64,000 bases of DNA, taken from contig CADCXD010000005.1 in NCBI GenBank assembly GCA_902806575.1, forward strand, positions 3,162,001 to 3,226,000, in the 5' to 3' direction. Below the pieces are notes generated by a model. The model had not been told where the DNA came from. It did no database searches and saw nothing but the letters and a program-made list of their open reading frames with translations. This DNA comes from Jackrogersella multiformis (lineage: Eukaryota > Ascomycota > Sordariomycetes > Xylariales > Hypoxylaceae). Below are positions 23,605 through 36,900 of the stretch, piece by piece (position 1 is the first letter of the stretch; every line of letters starts with the position of its first letter). The translations under genes and the position numbers were made by a program.

Positions 23605-24511
23605 GGCGCGCGGCTAGATTCTGCTACCCGAAGAAGAAGAAGAAGAAGAGACCGACGGGTATGTTTGCTTGTCGGCGTTGTCTCACGTCATCGTTATGCA
23701 TTTTCGGTGGAGCATGCATTGATAATTTTTTTTCCCGCCCATCGTGTCGGTCGCGTTATCCGTTTTCAAAATGGGAGGAGGAGCTGGGGTGGGACGAATT
23801 GGAATGGAGGCGAATGACATGGTGGAAAGGACTAACTACCTTAGGTTGGTCTAAAGAGAAAGGGGGAGGGATGGGATGGGATGGGCACGAGGTACGATAC
23901 AATACGATGCGATGCGATGCGATACGATATCTACGAATCTTCAACCAGGGGCTGCTAGATATCACAGGAAAATAAAGGGTATAGAGTGAAGAGCGTACCA
24001 TCTGCCGCGCTCTCTCGTCGACTTCAACCTCGACGACCGGGACCTTATAAGTCTCGCGCCTTAGTTACTTACTTACCTATACTTAGATCGTCACATCGCA
24101 TCACGTCTCCAGAAGCCCAAAGAAAGATTTCCCGGAATATCATATCTATACCTACCTACCTACCTCCTAGGTAGGTAGGCATGAGCTCGAACTTTAATAT
24201 GTTTTTATTGATTTATTTATTCCCGCTCTTAACACAGTGAAGCCTCGAGTCGAGGAGTAGGAATTGTAAAAAGGCACCTTTTCTTTTCCAGACCAGACCA
24301 GACCAGACCAGAAATCAGATACACCGCCTTGCCACGCAGGGGTAAGTAATTGGCAGTAGCAGTCAAAGACCGACAAGATGAATACATACAAGAAATTGTG
24401 ATCCGCTCCTCATTGAGCTTTTACCCAGATACTTTTCTTCACTTTATGCTTTATGTTTCTTTACTTTACTTTACTTTGTCTCATTTTATATATAAGAGCG
24501 AGGTGTTGATT
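23605..24511. repeat. Intergenic cluster of short tandem repeats
   Basis: This region lies between two convergent genes. It holds AAG/GAA repeats (23,630-23,650), GGGAT (about 23,868-23,886), degenerate ACGAT/GCGAT (about 23,893-23,930), a CCTA/TAGG palindrome (about 24,150-24,179), GACCA (about 24,288-24,311) and TTTAC (about 24,461-24,477). No gene was recognised among them. Confidence 0.7.
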
Positions 24512-26422
24512 TCACAATGTGGTCCCGGTGGTGATGCAGCCGTGGCTCGCATCGCTGACGAGCGCGGCGTACTTGGTCAGGGTACCTTGGGAGTAGCGGG
24601 GCGGCGGTGGGGTCCACGTCTTCTTCCTCTCGGCCATGTCCTCCTCGCTGACGTTGCAGTCGATGACGCGCTTCTCGGCGTCGATGGTGACGATGTCGCC
24701 GTCGCGCACGAGGCCGATCGGCCCGCCCTCCCTGGCCTCGGGCGTGATGTGGCCGATGAGGAAGCCGTGGCTGCCGCCGGAGAACCGGCCGTCCGTCAGC
24801 AGCGCCACGTCCTGGCCCAGGCCGTAGCCCATGATCAGGGACGACGGCTTCAGCATCTCCGGCATCCCGGGCCCGCCCTTGGGGCCCTCGTACCGGATGA
24901 TGACCACCGTCTTCTTGCCCTTCTTGATGTCGCCGCGCTGGAGCGCCTCGATGAAGTCGTCTTCCTGGTCGTAGCATTTCGCCTCGCCCGTGAACACGAG
25001 CCCTTCCTTGCCCGTGATCTTGCCGACGGAGCCGCCGGGCGAGAGCGAGCCGCGTAGGATTTGGATGTGACCCGTCGACTTGATAGGTTCGGAGAATGGC
25101 CGGATGATCTTTTGGTCCGCGGGGAGGGACGGCCATTCCTTAACGTTCTCCTTTATTGTCTTGCCGGTCACTGTAAGGCCGTTCCCTTTGATGATGCCCT
25201 CGCCGATAAGGAACTTGAGGAGCGCGGGGGTGCCGCCGATCTTATGCATGTCTTCCATGACGTATTTGCCGGATGGCTTCAGGTCGGCTAAGAACGGTGT
25301 CCTGTCCGATACGGCTTGGAAGTCGTCGACGGTAAGCTTGATTCCCACGGAGTCGGCAATGGCGATCAGATGAAGCACGGCGTTGGTGCTGCCTCCAAGG
25401 ATGTTTACCACGACCATAGCTTCTTCGAAGGCTTCCCTCGTCATGATATCCCGCGGGAGGATGTTCTGCTTCATGGTGTGCTTGATCGCGTCACCAATAG
25501 TCTCACACTCCCTGATCTTTCTCGGGTCGTCGGCAGGGGTGCTGCTACTTCCCGGCATGGTCATGCCTAGCGTCTCGATGGCCGTCGCCATGGTGTTCGC
25601 GGTATACATGCCACCACATGCGCCTTGGCCAGGGCAGGCGTGCCGGATGATGTCGTAGCGCTGCTTCTCCGTGATCTCTCCTGAGATGTACTGACCGAAG
25701 GCCTGGAAAGCGCTGACGATATCGATCGGCGCGCCAGTCATGCTGCAGCCCGGCTTGATGGTACCGCCGTAGATCATGATACTGGGTCGGTTGACTCGGC
25801 CCATAGCTATCAGGACACCGGGCATATTCTTGTCGCATCCAGGCAACGAGATGTTCGCATCGTACCACTGGCCCTGCATAACCGTCTCGATACTGTCGGC
25901 AATGATCTCTCTGCTCTGTAGAGAATATCGCATGCCCGTTGTGCCCATAGATATACCATCGGAGACGCCGATTGTGTTGAATCGATAAGGAATGAGATTG
26001 GCCTTCTTGACGGATTCTTTTACCACGGCGGACAGGTCCATCAAGTGCATATTACACGGGTTGCCCTCGTACCACACCGAGGAGATGCCCACCTGGGCCT
26101 TCGACAAGTCGTCATCGTCGAGACCGGTGGCATAGAGCATTGCTTGCGAGGCGCCTTGAGATTTGGGTTGTGTGATATGGCGGGAGACTTTGTTAAGGTC
26201 GCGATCATCGGGATTTCGGGCACGGCGACAAGGTGTTGTACTCAAAAGGCGTCTAAAATAACCAGAAAATTAATCAGATAATTATATGCCACATCACATT
26301 CGTATAGTTCTGGTTCGAACATACGCATATTGCCTAGAAGGCGCAAGAGAGCTCCGAGCCAGACCCAGAGCCAGAGCTGTTGGGGCTCTAGCTCGAAGGA
26401 AAGTATGCAATGCCAATGCCAT
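24512..26422 (-). CDS. ilv3: Dihydroxy-acid dehydratase (mitochondrial)
   Basis: Catalyses dehydration of 2,3-dihydroxy-isovalerate and -methylvalerate to the 2-oxo acids, the third step of valine/isoleucine synthesis, using an Fe-S cluster. The main frame (26,252-24,512) has no ATG before the conserved part. Exon 1 is 26,422-26,325 and encodes MALALHTFLRARAPTALALG, an Arg/Ala/Leu-rich mitochondrial presequence; the 72-bp intron (gtatgt...ttttag) joins it in phase, total 612 residues. Conserved blocks: SDGISMGTTGMRYSL, LPGCDKNMPG (cluster Cys), CPGQGACGGMYTANTM (cluster Cys) and DGRFSGGSHGF near the C-terminus. It diverges from the amino acid transporter gene across 1.3 kb. This looks like the housekeeping enzyme; a resistance paralogue cannot be excluded without a genome-wide copy count. 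Confidence 0.95.
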
Positions 26423-27747
26423 GCTGGTGATGGTAAGCTTGGAACTGGTGAGCTTGGACGAGGGGTCGAAGCTATCGTTACCTCTAGGTAGGTAAGTAAC
26501 CCAGCAGACGCTCTCCTATAATTCAATTAAGGCCAATTGACAAAATATGTGCCTTCTAACAACCAAATCCAGTGCCAAGGAGGAACAAATGGCAACTGGT
26601 CAAACGTGGGGCGGAATGGCGAGAAAAATCGCACAACTTTCACCGTAAAATTCTCGGTGAGTCAAAGATAAATAAAAATTCGAATAAAAAAATCAAAAAA
26701 TCATAGGGCGACATCGGCTGGTGACAAAATCCTATGATTTAATTGGAGAAGCTGTGGATCCATTTTGAACCCCGCGCTGGTTATGATTGGTTCCAAGGTT
26801 TGCTATAGGTACCTAGTGTAGTCGTAAGTACCTAGGTATCTTACTAAAGTCCACTCCTAACTGAGGTAGGCATTTTACTCGAAGCGTAAATGATATCGTG
26901 ACCTACTTCCTCGATGTTAATAATTATCACCGTTTACCATGAAAAGGTATGTCTAACCTTTGATAACATTTCTCTTTAAGCTAAATGGTCCTTGCAAAGC
27001 TCGTCATACTAGTTTACCTCAAAGTCAGCTTTCATCAGAGAGTCCCTTAACCGACTTAATAAATACCCTCAGAAGTCTCTTCTTTGAACCAGCCAAATCC
27101 CAATTATACGATTTCAGCTAGAGATCGTCTTTGACATAGTATATTATCAAGTAGGTACCTAGGTAGGTAGTTCTTGTAAACTAAAGGTCATAGCTCCTAA
27201 CGTTAACTACCTAGCAAGCTTAAATATTGATCATAGTATAGATGGACACGATCCAATCCGAGGCCGAGATCGATCGTTTGACTTTCCGAAAGGGGATAAT
27301 GAGACTAAACCCCGGCCCATCCATCGATGTCTTAGGATCTCTCTATCCAGTTCTTATCATGGACACCCCAGCTAACTGATACCCCACTAACCTCAGCTCA
27401 GTGCTTGGGAGGCCAAGATGGGAGACCAAGATGGGAGGCTTATCTTTTTATATATCGCATATTATCGTCGCTTACGTTGATAACGTCGTCTCTGGATGTG
27501 TCGCGTGGTCGCATGAGAAGCAATCTATATAAATATCAATAGTTTGAATTATTGCCTGCCTGGTACCTGCATATATCGAGTATTAGTGAGACCTACATCT
27601 AGATGTCTCACCTTGCCTAGCCCATTCTCATTCGTTATCTACCGCTATCTCGTCGACGGCAAGGAGGACGCGCGATCGGCCGTGTCGAATGCCGTGTCTG
27701 GTAAGGGGGCGCTTACACATCTTACCACAAGCCGACAGCTTAGCATC
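26423..27747. promoter_or_regulatory. Divergent upstream region of ilv3 and the amino acid transporter
   Basis: About 1.3 kb without a gene, separating two amino-acid-related genes transcribed away from each other. It contains CCTAGG-based palindromes at about 26,808-26,840 and 27,150-27,171. No Gcn4/CpcA-type site could be called with confidence. Confidence 0.45.
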
Positions 27748-29379
27748 ATGACAAGCAACACTTACCGTCCAGGTGAAGGACTCACGCAAGAGAAAGTCGA
27801 CGACACAGGGTATAATGACTCGGCTAGGAGAGATCGTGAGGTGGGATTTGCCGGTCCTGCGCTTCCAGATGTCTTCGGGGAGGAGGAGAACCACCAGATC
27901 AAGTATAAGACGTTGACTTGGCAGTTAACCGCCGTCCTAATGATCACGGAGATCGTTTCGAACGGCATGTTGAGCCTGCCGAGCTCTCTTGACGCGGTTG
28001 GCATGGTTCCTGGCGTTATCGTCATCGCATTTCTGGGCGCATTCGCCACTTTCACGGCTTGGTTGCTCATACAATTCAAGCTCCGACACCCCGAAGGTAG
28101 GTGAATCTTAAGATTACCTAAGGTACATACCCCAGGCAGTTGAAGCACGACTGACGAAATGCATGCAGTGCATAATATGGGTGATGCCGGGTATATTTTA
28201 TTCGGGCCCATCGGTAGAGAGATATTGGGCGGAGGAACCATTATCTTCGCTGTTTGCGCCACCGGGTCGCAAATTCTGGCCGGCCAACTCGCCCTTACCG
28301 TTCTTTCGGACGGGAAACTCTGCGCGGTCGCTTTTTCTGGTATATTCTCCGTTGCAGTGGCTATATGCAGTTTCCCTCGGACTCTGGACAATCTCGGCTG
28401 GCTCTGCGTTGTAGGTGGCGCGTCGATCATAATCGCGGGAATCGTGGCCATGGTTGGTGCCGGAGTTGTCCCCGTCGACCCGGGCAACATAGTAATGGCG
28501 AGAGCTAGTGATTTTACTACTGCGTTCATCAGCATCACGAATCCGGTATTTGCTTACGCCGGCCATTTCATATTCTTCATCCTCATATCGGAGATGAAGC
28601 ATCCAGAAGACGCGATGAAAGCAGCCTGGACGCTTCAAATTGTGGCAACAACGCTTTACATCGTGCTCGCCGTCGTGACCTACTGGTATATCGGTCAAGG
28701 CGTCTTAAGCCCGAGCTTTCTTAGTTTAAGCCCCTTATGGTCCAAGATCTCGTTTGGGCTTGCTATCCCCAATTTCTTCATTGCGGCGAGTATAAACATC
28801 CATACTGCCGCCAAACTTGTCTTCGTTCGTCTTTTTAGACGTAGTCGTCATATTCATTCGCACACGTTGGTTGGTTGGGGTGTTTGGACTTTCCTCATCC
28901 TTCTGGCTAACGTCGCGGCATTCCTCTTTGCAGTCGGAATCCCTATCTTTAACTATCTAGTTGGTATTGCGGCCTCTATGTTCGCTGCCTGGTGTAAGTA
29001 CCACTTCGAATGATCCCTCTCGAATGATCCCCCCTCCCCCTTAATCCATTTCGGGGGTTATGATTTATCAACGAATCTCAACTAGAAGTCATCGCTGCTA
29101 AGATACCTATGCTTTAATCTTTAACAGCCATCAACAGAAGCCATTACTAACTATCATTGTTTAGACACTTACGGGCTTGCTGGAGCGTTCTGGTTGCACG
29201 ACACGTATCACTTCAAAGGAGGATATGCCGGGTGGTTCAAAAGACCTACCATGTTCATACTTTGCGTACTTACAGTGCTCGCAGGCGGGTTCATTTGCAT
29301 CGGTGGACTGTACGGCACGATCTATTCGTTACGGGAAGCCTCCGAGGCTGGTGAGCTACCACCTCCGTTTCAATGTTGA
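27748..29379 (+). CDS. MTR-type neutral amino acid transporter (AAAP family)
   Basis: Integral membrane amino acid permease of the Aa_trans family, resembling the Neurospora MTR (N system) transporter for neutral aliphatic and aromatic amino acids. Exons are 27,748-28,096, 28,169-28,993 and 29,165-29,379 (introns 72 and 171 bp), total 462 residues. The open frame extends upstream to 27,544 but without an ATG, so ATG 27,748 (MTSNTYRPGEG) is chosen. The cytosolic N-terminus leads to DVFGEEENHQIKYKTLTW and then TM1 with the family-typical EIVSNGMLSLPS; roughly 11 hydrophobic segments follow. Joins give HPEVHNMGDAGYIL and AAWYTYGLAGAFWL, both typical of the family. Divergent from ilv3. Substrate range is inferred from family only. 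Confidence 0.9.
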
Positions 29380-29934
29380 TGCTAATCTGTCGTTTGGGGT
29401 TACCGGACTGAGATCATGTCTACTGAATGTAGGTAGCTACTACTAGTATACATTAGTACCTACCTACCTAGGTACCTAGTATTAGTTTGCCCGTGAAAGT
29501 TTCAACATTAAGGTCCGGGTTGAAATTTCCGGACCGAAAGCTCCGGCATGAAGTTGAAACTCTAGCGCAGTTGTCAGTGGCAATAACAACCTTGAAACCC
29601 AATAAATTCTTATCACCTGCAGCTAAGTTCGATATCAGGTACAGGTAGGTAGGTACGTAGGAACCAGTGAGGTCATGGTCGTACAGCTCTGACGTTTTGT
29701 TCCTTATGACGTCAGTACCTATCAGAAGCTTTCTTAAAGGTACCTACATACATGCATACAGCCTACCTCAGGTACTGGTTTCTATCTTTTCTATTCAAAT
29801 CTACCTAGCCTACAGTAAACCTCAATTTATCCGACACAATTTGTTTCTACTTTTTATCAAGTGGAAACTCGAAACTATTCACCATTTTCCATCAACTCTT
29901 AACAAACAAAACACACAAGGCCAAGCCAATCAAT
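29380..29934. other. Intergenic
   Basis: The 3' flank of the transporter and the promoter of the next gene. It contains a CCTA/TAGG palindrome at 29,458-29,480, a second TAGG run near 29,645, and no coding signal. Confidence 0.5.
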
Positions 29935-30462
29935 ATGTCTAGCAAAGCACCTAGTGAAGGAACCAAGGTCACTGCTGGCCGAAATGCCCCCATAAGCGGT
30001 GAGGGTGCCGGCATCGTAGCTGAGGACTCTCTCGCCGCAGAGTCGCAGTCCTTCCTTCAGACCAACCAAGCCACACCTCAGCAAGTGCCTCGCGAGAATC
30101 TGACATCCGCTTCGAAGTCCCATGCGGGCGGTATCCACCAAGATAGTTCAAACTCTACCACTACCTCGTCAGGCCCGGGTAGAGCTGCCGGCACAGCACC
30201 TTCGTACGTCCAAAGTCAATACCTAAAGGGCCCTGGAGGCCCACATGGCAAGAATCTCAAGGAGGACGACAGTATCGGCACTGAGGACAAATCCAAGAAC
30301 GCGAGTTTCTCTGAGTTTGGTACTAAAGGCGACCCAGGAAGAGCTGCGGAACAGAACTTCACCCTCTACGACAGGTCAAATGCTGGAGCGACCGCTGGCC
30401 GCGAGAAGGGTGTTGATGCGAAGCAACCGTATAGTTCGTTGGATCCGAGTAAGGAAGCATGA
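29935..30462 (+). CDS. Hydrophilic, probably disordered protein of unknown function
   Basis: A single-exon frame of 175 residues from ATG 29,935. Composition is dominated by Gly, Ala, Ser, Lys, Asp and Gln; there is no signal peptide, membrane segment, Cys or Trp. Two related blocks occur: SSGPGRAAGTAPSYVQSQY and KGDPGRAAEQNFTLYDRSNA, each with PGRAA followed by an aromatic, suggesting a degenerate internal repeat. The gene has good fungal codon character and a preceding A/C-rich leader, so I consider it real. Low-complexity hydrophilic proteins of this type are often stress-associated, but no function can be assigned. It lies about 0.9 kb from the LTR element. Confidence 0.65.
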   Translation: MSSKAPSEGTKVTAGRNAPISGEGAGIVAEDSLAAESQSFLQTNQATPQQVPRENLTSASKSHAGGIHQDSSNSTTTSSGPGRAAGTAPSYVQSQYLKGPGGPHGKNLKEDDSIGTEDKSKNASFSEFGTKGDPGRAAEQNFTLYDRSNAGATAGREKGVDAKQPYSSLDPSKEA

Positions 30463-31383
30463 ATAAGTTGCATATGAAGAGGTATCGTAAGGGGAGAAGG
30501 GATAAATCCCCACAGGGAAATTTGACAATGCCATAGATAGTAGTGATATTATATCGATGAGTTAATGAAACAAGTTTAATGGATACTTGGTCAAATTATT
30601 GCTATAAATTTTAACTACATTATCTCCTAAGTACCTAGGTATATTTCTGTGCTCGACATAATTTTACGATATATACTTATAAGTTTATAAGACAAGCCGC
30701 AATGAAATTCCATACCACTCAGAGGACGGGAGACTGGGAGTCCTTTTTATTCTCGCTCTATTTTACACATATAACCCCCTAGGTAGTTACCACTTACGAC
30801 AATGTTTAGTCTCATAAATCCTACCATGTTCCCAATTATACATGGAAATTTCCCCAGTCGTATGTATATCAACAATGTAAGTCACATTGTTTCGTTGAGA
30901 GACTAGTATTGAGGGAGACAATGTTTGTTTCAGGGGGCTATTTAAGGGTTAGTTACCGGTAGTAATGACTGCCCACCTAAGGTAACTTAGAACTCTGTTG
31001 ACCGTTAGGAAACTAGGAGAAAGTGGTGAATAGGGGTAAATGGGCAAGAATTTGGAATGCCTGTCTTGATCTAATCCAGAAAGTGTGTTTGTATACTAAG
31101 GGCAGTTACAGATGTCTACCTACCTGGGTAAGTACCTAAGGTATTCTCGCTTTTCTCCTTTTCATGTGAGCCATTCATTGAATGCCTGGGTATGTTTCTC
31201 CCCCGGCCCTCTTCGCTAATACCTGATGCCCGAGAAAAGTTATGACAAGAGAAATCTTCTGTTTCATCGTATGAGAAGCTACCATACCTAGAGCTACCTG
31301 GGAACAAAATGAATGAAGAGAGGTAATGTCGCAAAGGTTGTGCGAGATGCTGTACACTAGATTGCCTAGTTCGGCCCTCGGTC
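30463..31383. other. Intergenic flank of the LTR element
   Basis: About 0.9 kb of single-copy-looking DNA. Short frames on the - strand (31,116-31,402) are Ser-rich with no family signal and run into the LTR, so they are not accepted. CCTAGG runs occur near 30,632 and 31,118. Confidence 0.5.
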
Positions 31384-31388
31384 CCAAT

Positions 31389-31701
31389 TGTGACAAGGGC
31401 AATAGGGCTTGGAATTGTAGTTCAATTTCGAATTATAATTCTCTATAGTCTTAAGGTCCTTACCTTCTATCTCTTCTTGCGAAGCGAGGCGTAATAACCT
31501 ATATGTATATAATCTGAATATCTTTTTAAGCGTCGTTAGCGCCTTCTTAATCCTGTTGGTTTAATTTTATATATATTAATCAAGTTTTCTGATTAATTTT
31601 ATTTAATAGTTTTATTTTATAAGTTTTAATATATCTTATATTTATTAATATGTATGTATATATTAATTATATTTTATTTTATAAAGTTTATTCGTATAAT
31701 A
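31389..31701 (-). repeat. 3' LTR of copy B (313 bp)
   Basis: On the + strand it begins TGTGACAAGGG at 31,389, the outer end, and aligns end to end without gaps by eye to 37,928-38,240. The outer half (31,389-31,560) has lost few C/G; the inner half is strongly converted to A/T. Confidence 0.92.
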
Positions 31702-33699
31702 TTAGTTCTTTCTTTTTTAATATTTAACTTTAAGTATTTTAAAAAATTAAAAAATTATAAGGTTTATTAGCGTATTATTTATAAAATAATTTAATTATTA
31801 CCTTTATTTTATTATTAAATATATATTTATAAGGTTTTTAAATTTAATATTTTTTAATTAATTAACTTTTTTTATTTTACGAGATATTTTATTTTACTTT
31901 AATTTTTAATAAAGTTTATAATTTATTTTATTTAATAGTTTTTAAACTTTATTAAAGTTATTTTATATAAAATTTAATTAAAATTAAGATGTTTTTAATT
32001 ATTAATGCGATAAGGTTTAATAAATAAGATATAAAATAAGTTATGTATTTTTTAATTTTTAAGTAAAGTAAGTTTTACCGTTATAAAAAAGATTATTTAT
32101 TAAATTTTAAAAGTTTTTAAAAGTTTTTTATTTAATTTCTTAATAAGGCGTTTAATTTTAATATTTTTTGTATTAAGTATTACGAGTTATTTTTTTTAAA
32201 AGGTTAGTATATTTTTTTATTATTTTTTTTTTAATTTATTTATTAATGGTTTTATTTTAAGTGTTTTTATGTTTTTTAATATATTTATATTATTTAATGT
32301 ATATATAATTTATTTCTTAAATTACGTAAAGTATTTATAAAAGGGTTATAAACGGTTAAATAATAATTATAATTAATATAAAAAAGTATAAGTTATATTA
32401 ATAATAAAGTAATATTATTATAAATAAATTTAATTATTACGAGGAAATTTTCTTAGTTATTTATTTTATAATTAACAAAAGCTTTAAGGTAAATTTTTAA
32501 GATTTAATTAAGGCGTTTTATTAAATCGTTAATTTATAAATAAAACGTAATGCTTATATAAGATTTAATTTTTATTAATTTAAAGAAGTTTTTTTAAATG
32601 TAGGAAATAAACTTAAAGTTTTTATTAAAAATAATATTTAATAATATATTATATAATTTTTAATATTATTTAATAAAGATTTTAATTAAATTATTAAACT
32701 TTTTATTTATTTATTTAAAAGAGATAAAATAAATTATTTTTAAAAATAAATTTATTATTACTTAAATAAAGTTATAATTATTTAATAAAAAAAGGTTTAT
32801 AATAAAGTTTATTATTATTATTAATTAAAATTTATAATATAATTTCATTAATTAAAGATATTTATATAAAACGTAACAAGGAATTTTATTTTATTAATAT
32901 TTTAAATAACTTTATACGTAATCCCGGACGATATTTTTAATATTTAATTATTAAAAGTTTTAGATAATTAATTTTAAGGTTTTATTTATTCTTATGTATT
33001 CGGTAATAAAAATATTATATTTGAAAAAAATAACTTTTTTTTAAAATTTTATAAATATTTAAAACTTACCTTTTCGATATAAAAGATTATTTTAAAGGAT
33101 AACGTTTTTAAAAAGATTTATAATTTACGTAATATATTTTAAGTTATTAATAATTATTTTCCTTAATCTTTTTATAAAATTAAAAGTTTAATTAAAGATA
33201 ATAAAATTATATAATTTTTTTAATATAATAAAAACGGTTATTAAAAAGATAAATAAAGTTTCTTAAAAATATAAAAAATGTTTATTTTATAAAATTGATT
33301 TTATAAATTAATTTTTAACTTTTTCTTTCTTAAATCGATATTATAATAATTTAAAAGAAATATTAGCTTTATTATTTTATTTTCTTAATCGGTAATTAAT
33401 AATAAATTAATATAATAATAATTTTTATGTTTATCGGGTTTAACGTTAATTTAAGATTTTAGTTGTTATAAAGTAAGTTAAATTTTAATAATTAAAGTAA
33501 ATTTTAATTCGTTATTTAATATTTTTTAAGTATTAGTATTATTTTTTAAAAAAGTTTATTATAATTAGTAATTTTTTATTATAAATTTTATAGTTTATTT
33601 TTATTAATATAAGTTTACGAGAATAATAGGTTATTAATTTAAGCTTATTTTATTTATTTTTTTAAGAAAGAATGGTATTAATGGTATAATTTAATATAT

Positions 33700-33960
33700 C
33701 GGCTTTAATATAAGTTTATTTTAAGGGATTAAAATATATTATAATAAAAGCTTAAGTAAATTAAAATTTAAGTTTTTTAAAAGATTTACTTATTTCTTTA
33801 GTTTACTTTTAATCTTTTTTATTTTTTTTATTTATGTTAGTAATTAATTTTATTATTTTCGAGAATTTTTTTTATAAATTGTCGATAAAAGTTTACGAAG
33901 CTAATAAATTATTAAGATTTTTTAAGGGATTTAAATATTTTTTAATTATTAATATAATCG
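33700..33960 (-). pseudogene. Gypsy pol remnant in copy B: RT to RNase H junction
   Basis: The - strand at about 33,867-33,910 reads FISFVNFYRQFIKK, the counterpart of FIGYINFYRRFIKK in copy A, followed toward the 3' LTR by the same degraded RNase H lead-in. It fixes the coding strand of copy B as -. It has many stops and is not functional. Confidence 0.75.
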
Positions 33961-36900
33961 ATTTTATTTTAAGCTATTAAAATGTTATTTATTTTAATAA
34001 TATATTTTAAAAAGTTTATTTTTTATACTTTTTAAAAATATTTTTATAAGTTAATCGTTAAATAATATTTTATAAGTGTTTTTAGGACTTTTTTAATAAT
34101 TTTATCGTATTTTTTTATCGTATTTATATAAATGAGGAGATTATTTAAGTATATTAAGAAGCTTAAATTAATAAGATTTCGAAAATATTATTTATTATTA
34201 ATTAAAAGGTTATGAGAGTGTTAATTAATTTAAATGGTATTATTAGGTATTCGAAAAAGTTATATTTATAATAAAATATTTTTTTTTTTTTTTTAATTTT
34301 AATTAAGTAAAATCTTAACTTAAGGTTAGTTTTTATGAATTATTTTACGGTTTTAAAGCAAGCTTATAATTTAAATATTAAAAGTATAAAATAATAAATA
34401 AGGATAGTAATATTATTTAAGCCTTAATAATTAATTATTAGTTTAAAAAGGTTTTAAAGATTAAGTTTATCGATAAATATTATAGGTATTATATAAGATA
34501 AGGTTAATTTTTAAATTTAGTTATTATTAATTATTTTATTTAATTATAATTTAAATATATTAAATTTCTTTTTATTTATAACGTAAAGAGATTTTTAAGG
34601 AAATATCTTTTTTTTTTAAAGATTAATAAAATAATTTTAAAGTTAATAATTTAAAAAGCGTTATTTTACTTTTTTAATTATAATGTATATAAATTCATAA
34701 AATTCCTTAAAAATATTCTTTAACGTTTTATCTATTTTAATATTTTTTATTATCGTTATATTAATTAATCTTTTTAAGTTATGTAAGGTTAAATTAATAT
34801 AATATTTTCGATAATAGGAAAAATTTAATTTAATTTTTTTAAAGTTTAAAAAAAAATTTATAAATTTATAAATTTTTATTTATTATTATAATATAATAAT
34901 ATTATATTTATTATTTAAGGCGTTTAATTTAAAGTTAATTTAAGAGAAATGGTCTTTTTAATAATAAAAGATAAAAGGATTAATATAATAACGTTTTATA
35001 AAAAGGATTTAAATTAAATTAAAGGTTAATACGGATTAAATATATTATTTTTTAATAATTAATAACTTTTATTTTTTTACTTTAAAAAAAGATATTATTA
35101 AAATTAAATTTTTAAAGTTTAATAATATTTATATTTAATATTTATTTTTATTATATAATAATATTATATTAATAATAAGTTTATATTTTAAAATTAATTT
35201 TAGGTAAGATTTTTTTATAACTTTTATTTTATTTTTAATTAATCTTTTAATTACCGCGGTTTAACGCATTTTATTTTAATTTAATTATAAGATTTAATAA
35301 GGTATAACGTTAAAGCCTTTTAAAAATTTAAATCGGAATTTTTAATTTTTATAATTTAAGGATAAGATAATTTTTATAAAGTTATATTTATTTATACCTT
35401 TTTTTATGGTAGAAATATAGGTTAAATATTATTATTTTAAGGTCGTTTTATAAAGGAAATTTTATCTAAGTTTAATAATAAATCTTTACCATTAATATCT
35501 TTTTTTATAAAATAAAAAAGAATTTAATAATTATTATATTTATAACGTTAATAAGATTTTTTATCTTCTTTTTGTTAATTTATATTTACTTAGTTAATTC
35601 TTTTTAAAATATCTTTATTATTAAATTAAACTTTATCTTTTTAATTTAATTTTAACTTACCTTTATTTTTAAGTTTATCGTTATTTTTTAAAAATTAATT
35701 TTAACTTAAATTAAAGCAATTCTTCTTTTTACGATTAACTTAACTTAACTTTAAAAGCTTTTAAATTAAAATAAGCTTTTCTTTTCTTAAAATATTAAGA
35801 TTAATTAATATATTTTTATATATTTAACTTATTTCTTAAATAACGATAAAAAATTCTTTATTTATATTTAAAAGTTTTTTTTATTTAAAATAAATTAATT
35901 TAATAATTTCGTTAAGAAAGGTTTTAACGATATAATTTTAAAACGTCGTTTTAAATTATTAAACCATTTTATTAAAGTTTAATAATTTAATAAAATATTA
36001 AATAATATTTTTTTAATATTTAAACTTATTTATCTTTTTTAAGTTATAATGTTTTTTTAAAAGGTTTATAAAATATTTTTAAAAGATAATAACATATATT
36101 ATTTAAATGTTAAAGATTTTTAATTACGTAATTTAATTTTTACGTTATTAATATTATAATTATACTTTTTTAAATAATAACGATTTAACTTAATTAATAT
36201 AATAAAAATCTTTAAAAAAAAGTTTTATATATATTTTTAAATATACTTTAACTTTTATTTATTAAGTTTAAAACTTTATAAAATCTTTATTATCGTAAAC
36301 GATAAGTTTATTAAATTATATTAAATTAACAGTAATTATAATATAAAAAAAATAAATTAATCGTTTTAAAGTTTTAAATAATTAATTATTATTACTTTAA
36401 AATAAAGGATTTTTATTATTATATAAAAATATAAAATTATCCCGAAGTAATTTTTTAAAAAGGTTCTTAAATAATTTAAAGTTTTAAGATTAATTATTAA
36501 AATTAAAGTTACTTAAGTTATCATTAAATACTTTAACGATTTTTTTAAAAGGAATTCTTTCTTTATTATTTTTAAATATAAAAAGGTTAATTTTAACGAA
36601 ATTAAATTATACTTAAACCTTTTTAATTATTTTCTTAACTTAAATTTATAAAAGGGATTATAAAGAAAAAAAGTTTTTTATTTAAGTTTTTAAGTTAAAA
36701 TATTTAATAGATAATATTTTAAAGTATATTAAGTTTTTTTAATTAAAAGAATTTAATTTAATTAACATTTTTAATATAATACGTTTTCCGATACTTTTTA
36801 AAACGAAATTAATATTAATTAATTTATTAAAAGTTAATTAAATATTAAATTTATTAAAAGCGGCTTAAGTATAAACTTTTAAGTTATTAAATTAACAGTA

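Noticed and set aside
24512..26422. ilv3 as a self-resistance enzyme for the polyketide cluster
   Set aside because: It is about 30 kb from the PKS, beyond an LTR element, and carries an ordinary mitochondrial presequence; nothing distinguishes it from the housekeeping enzyme.
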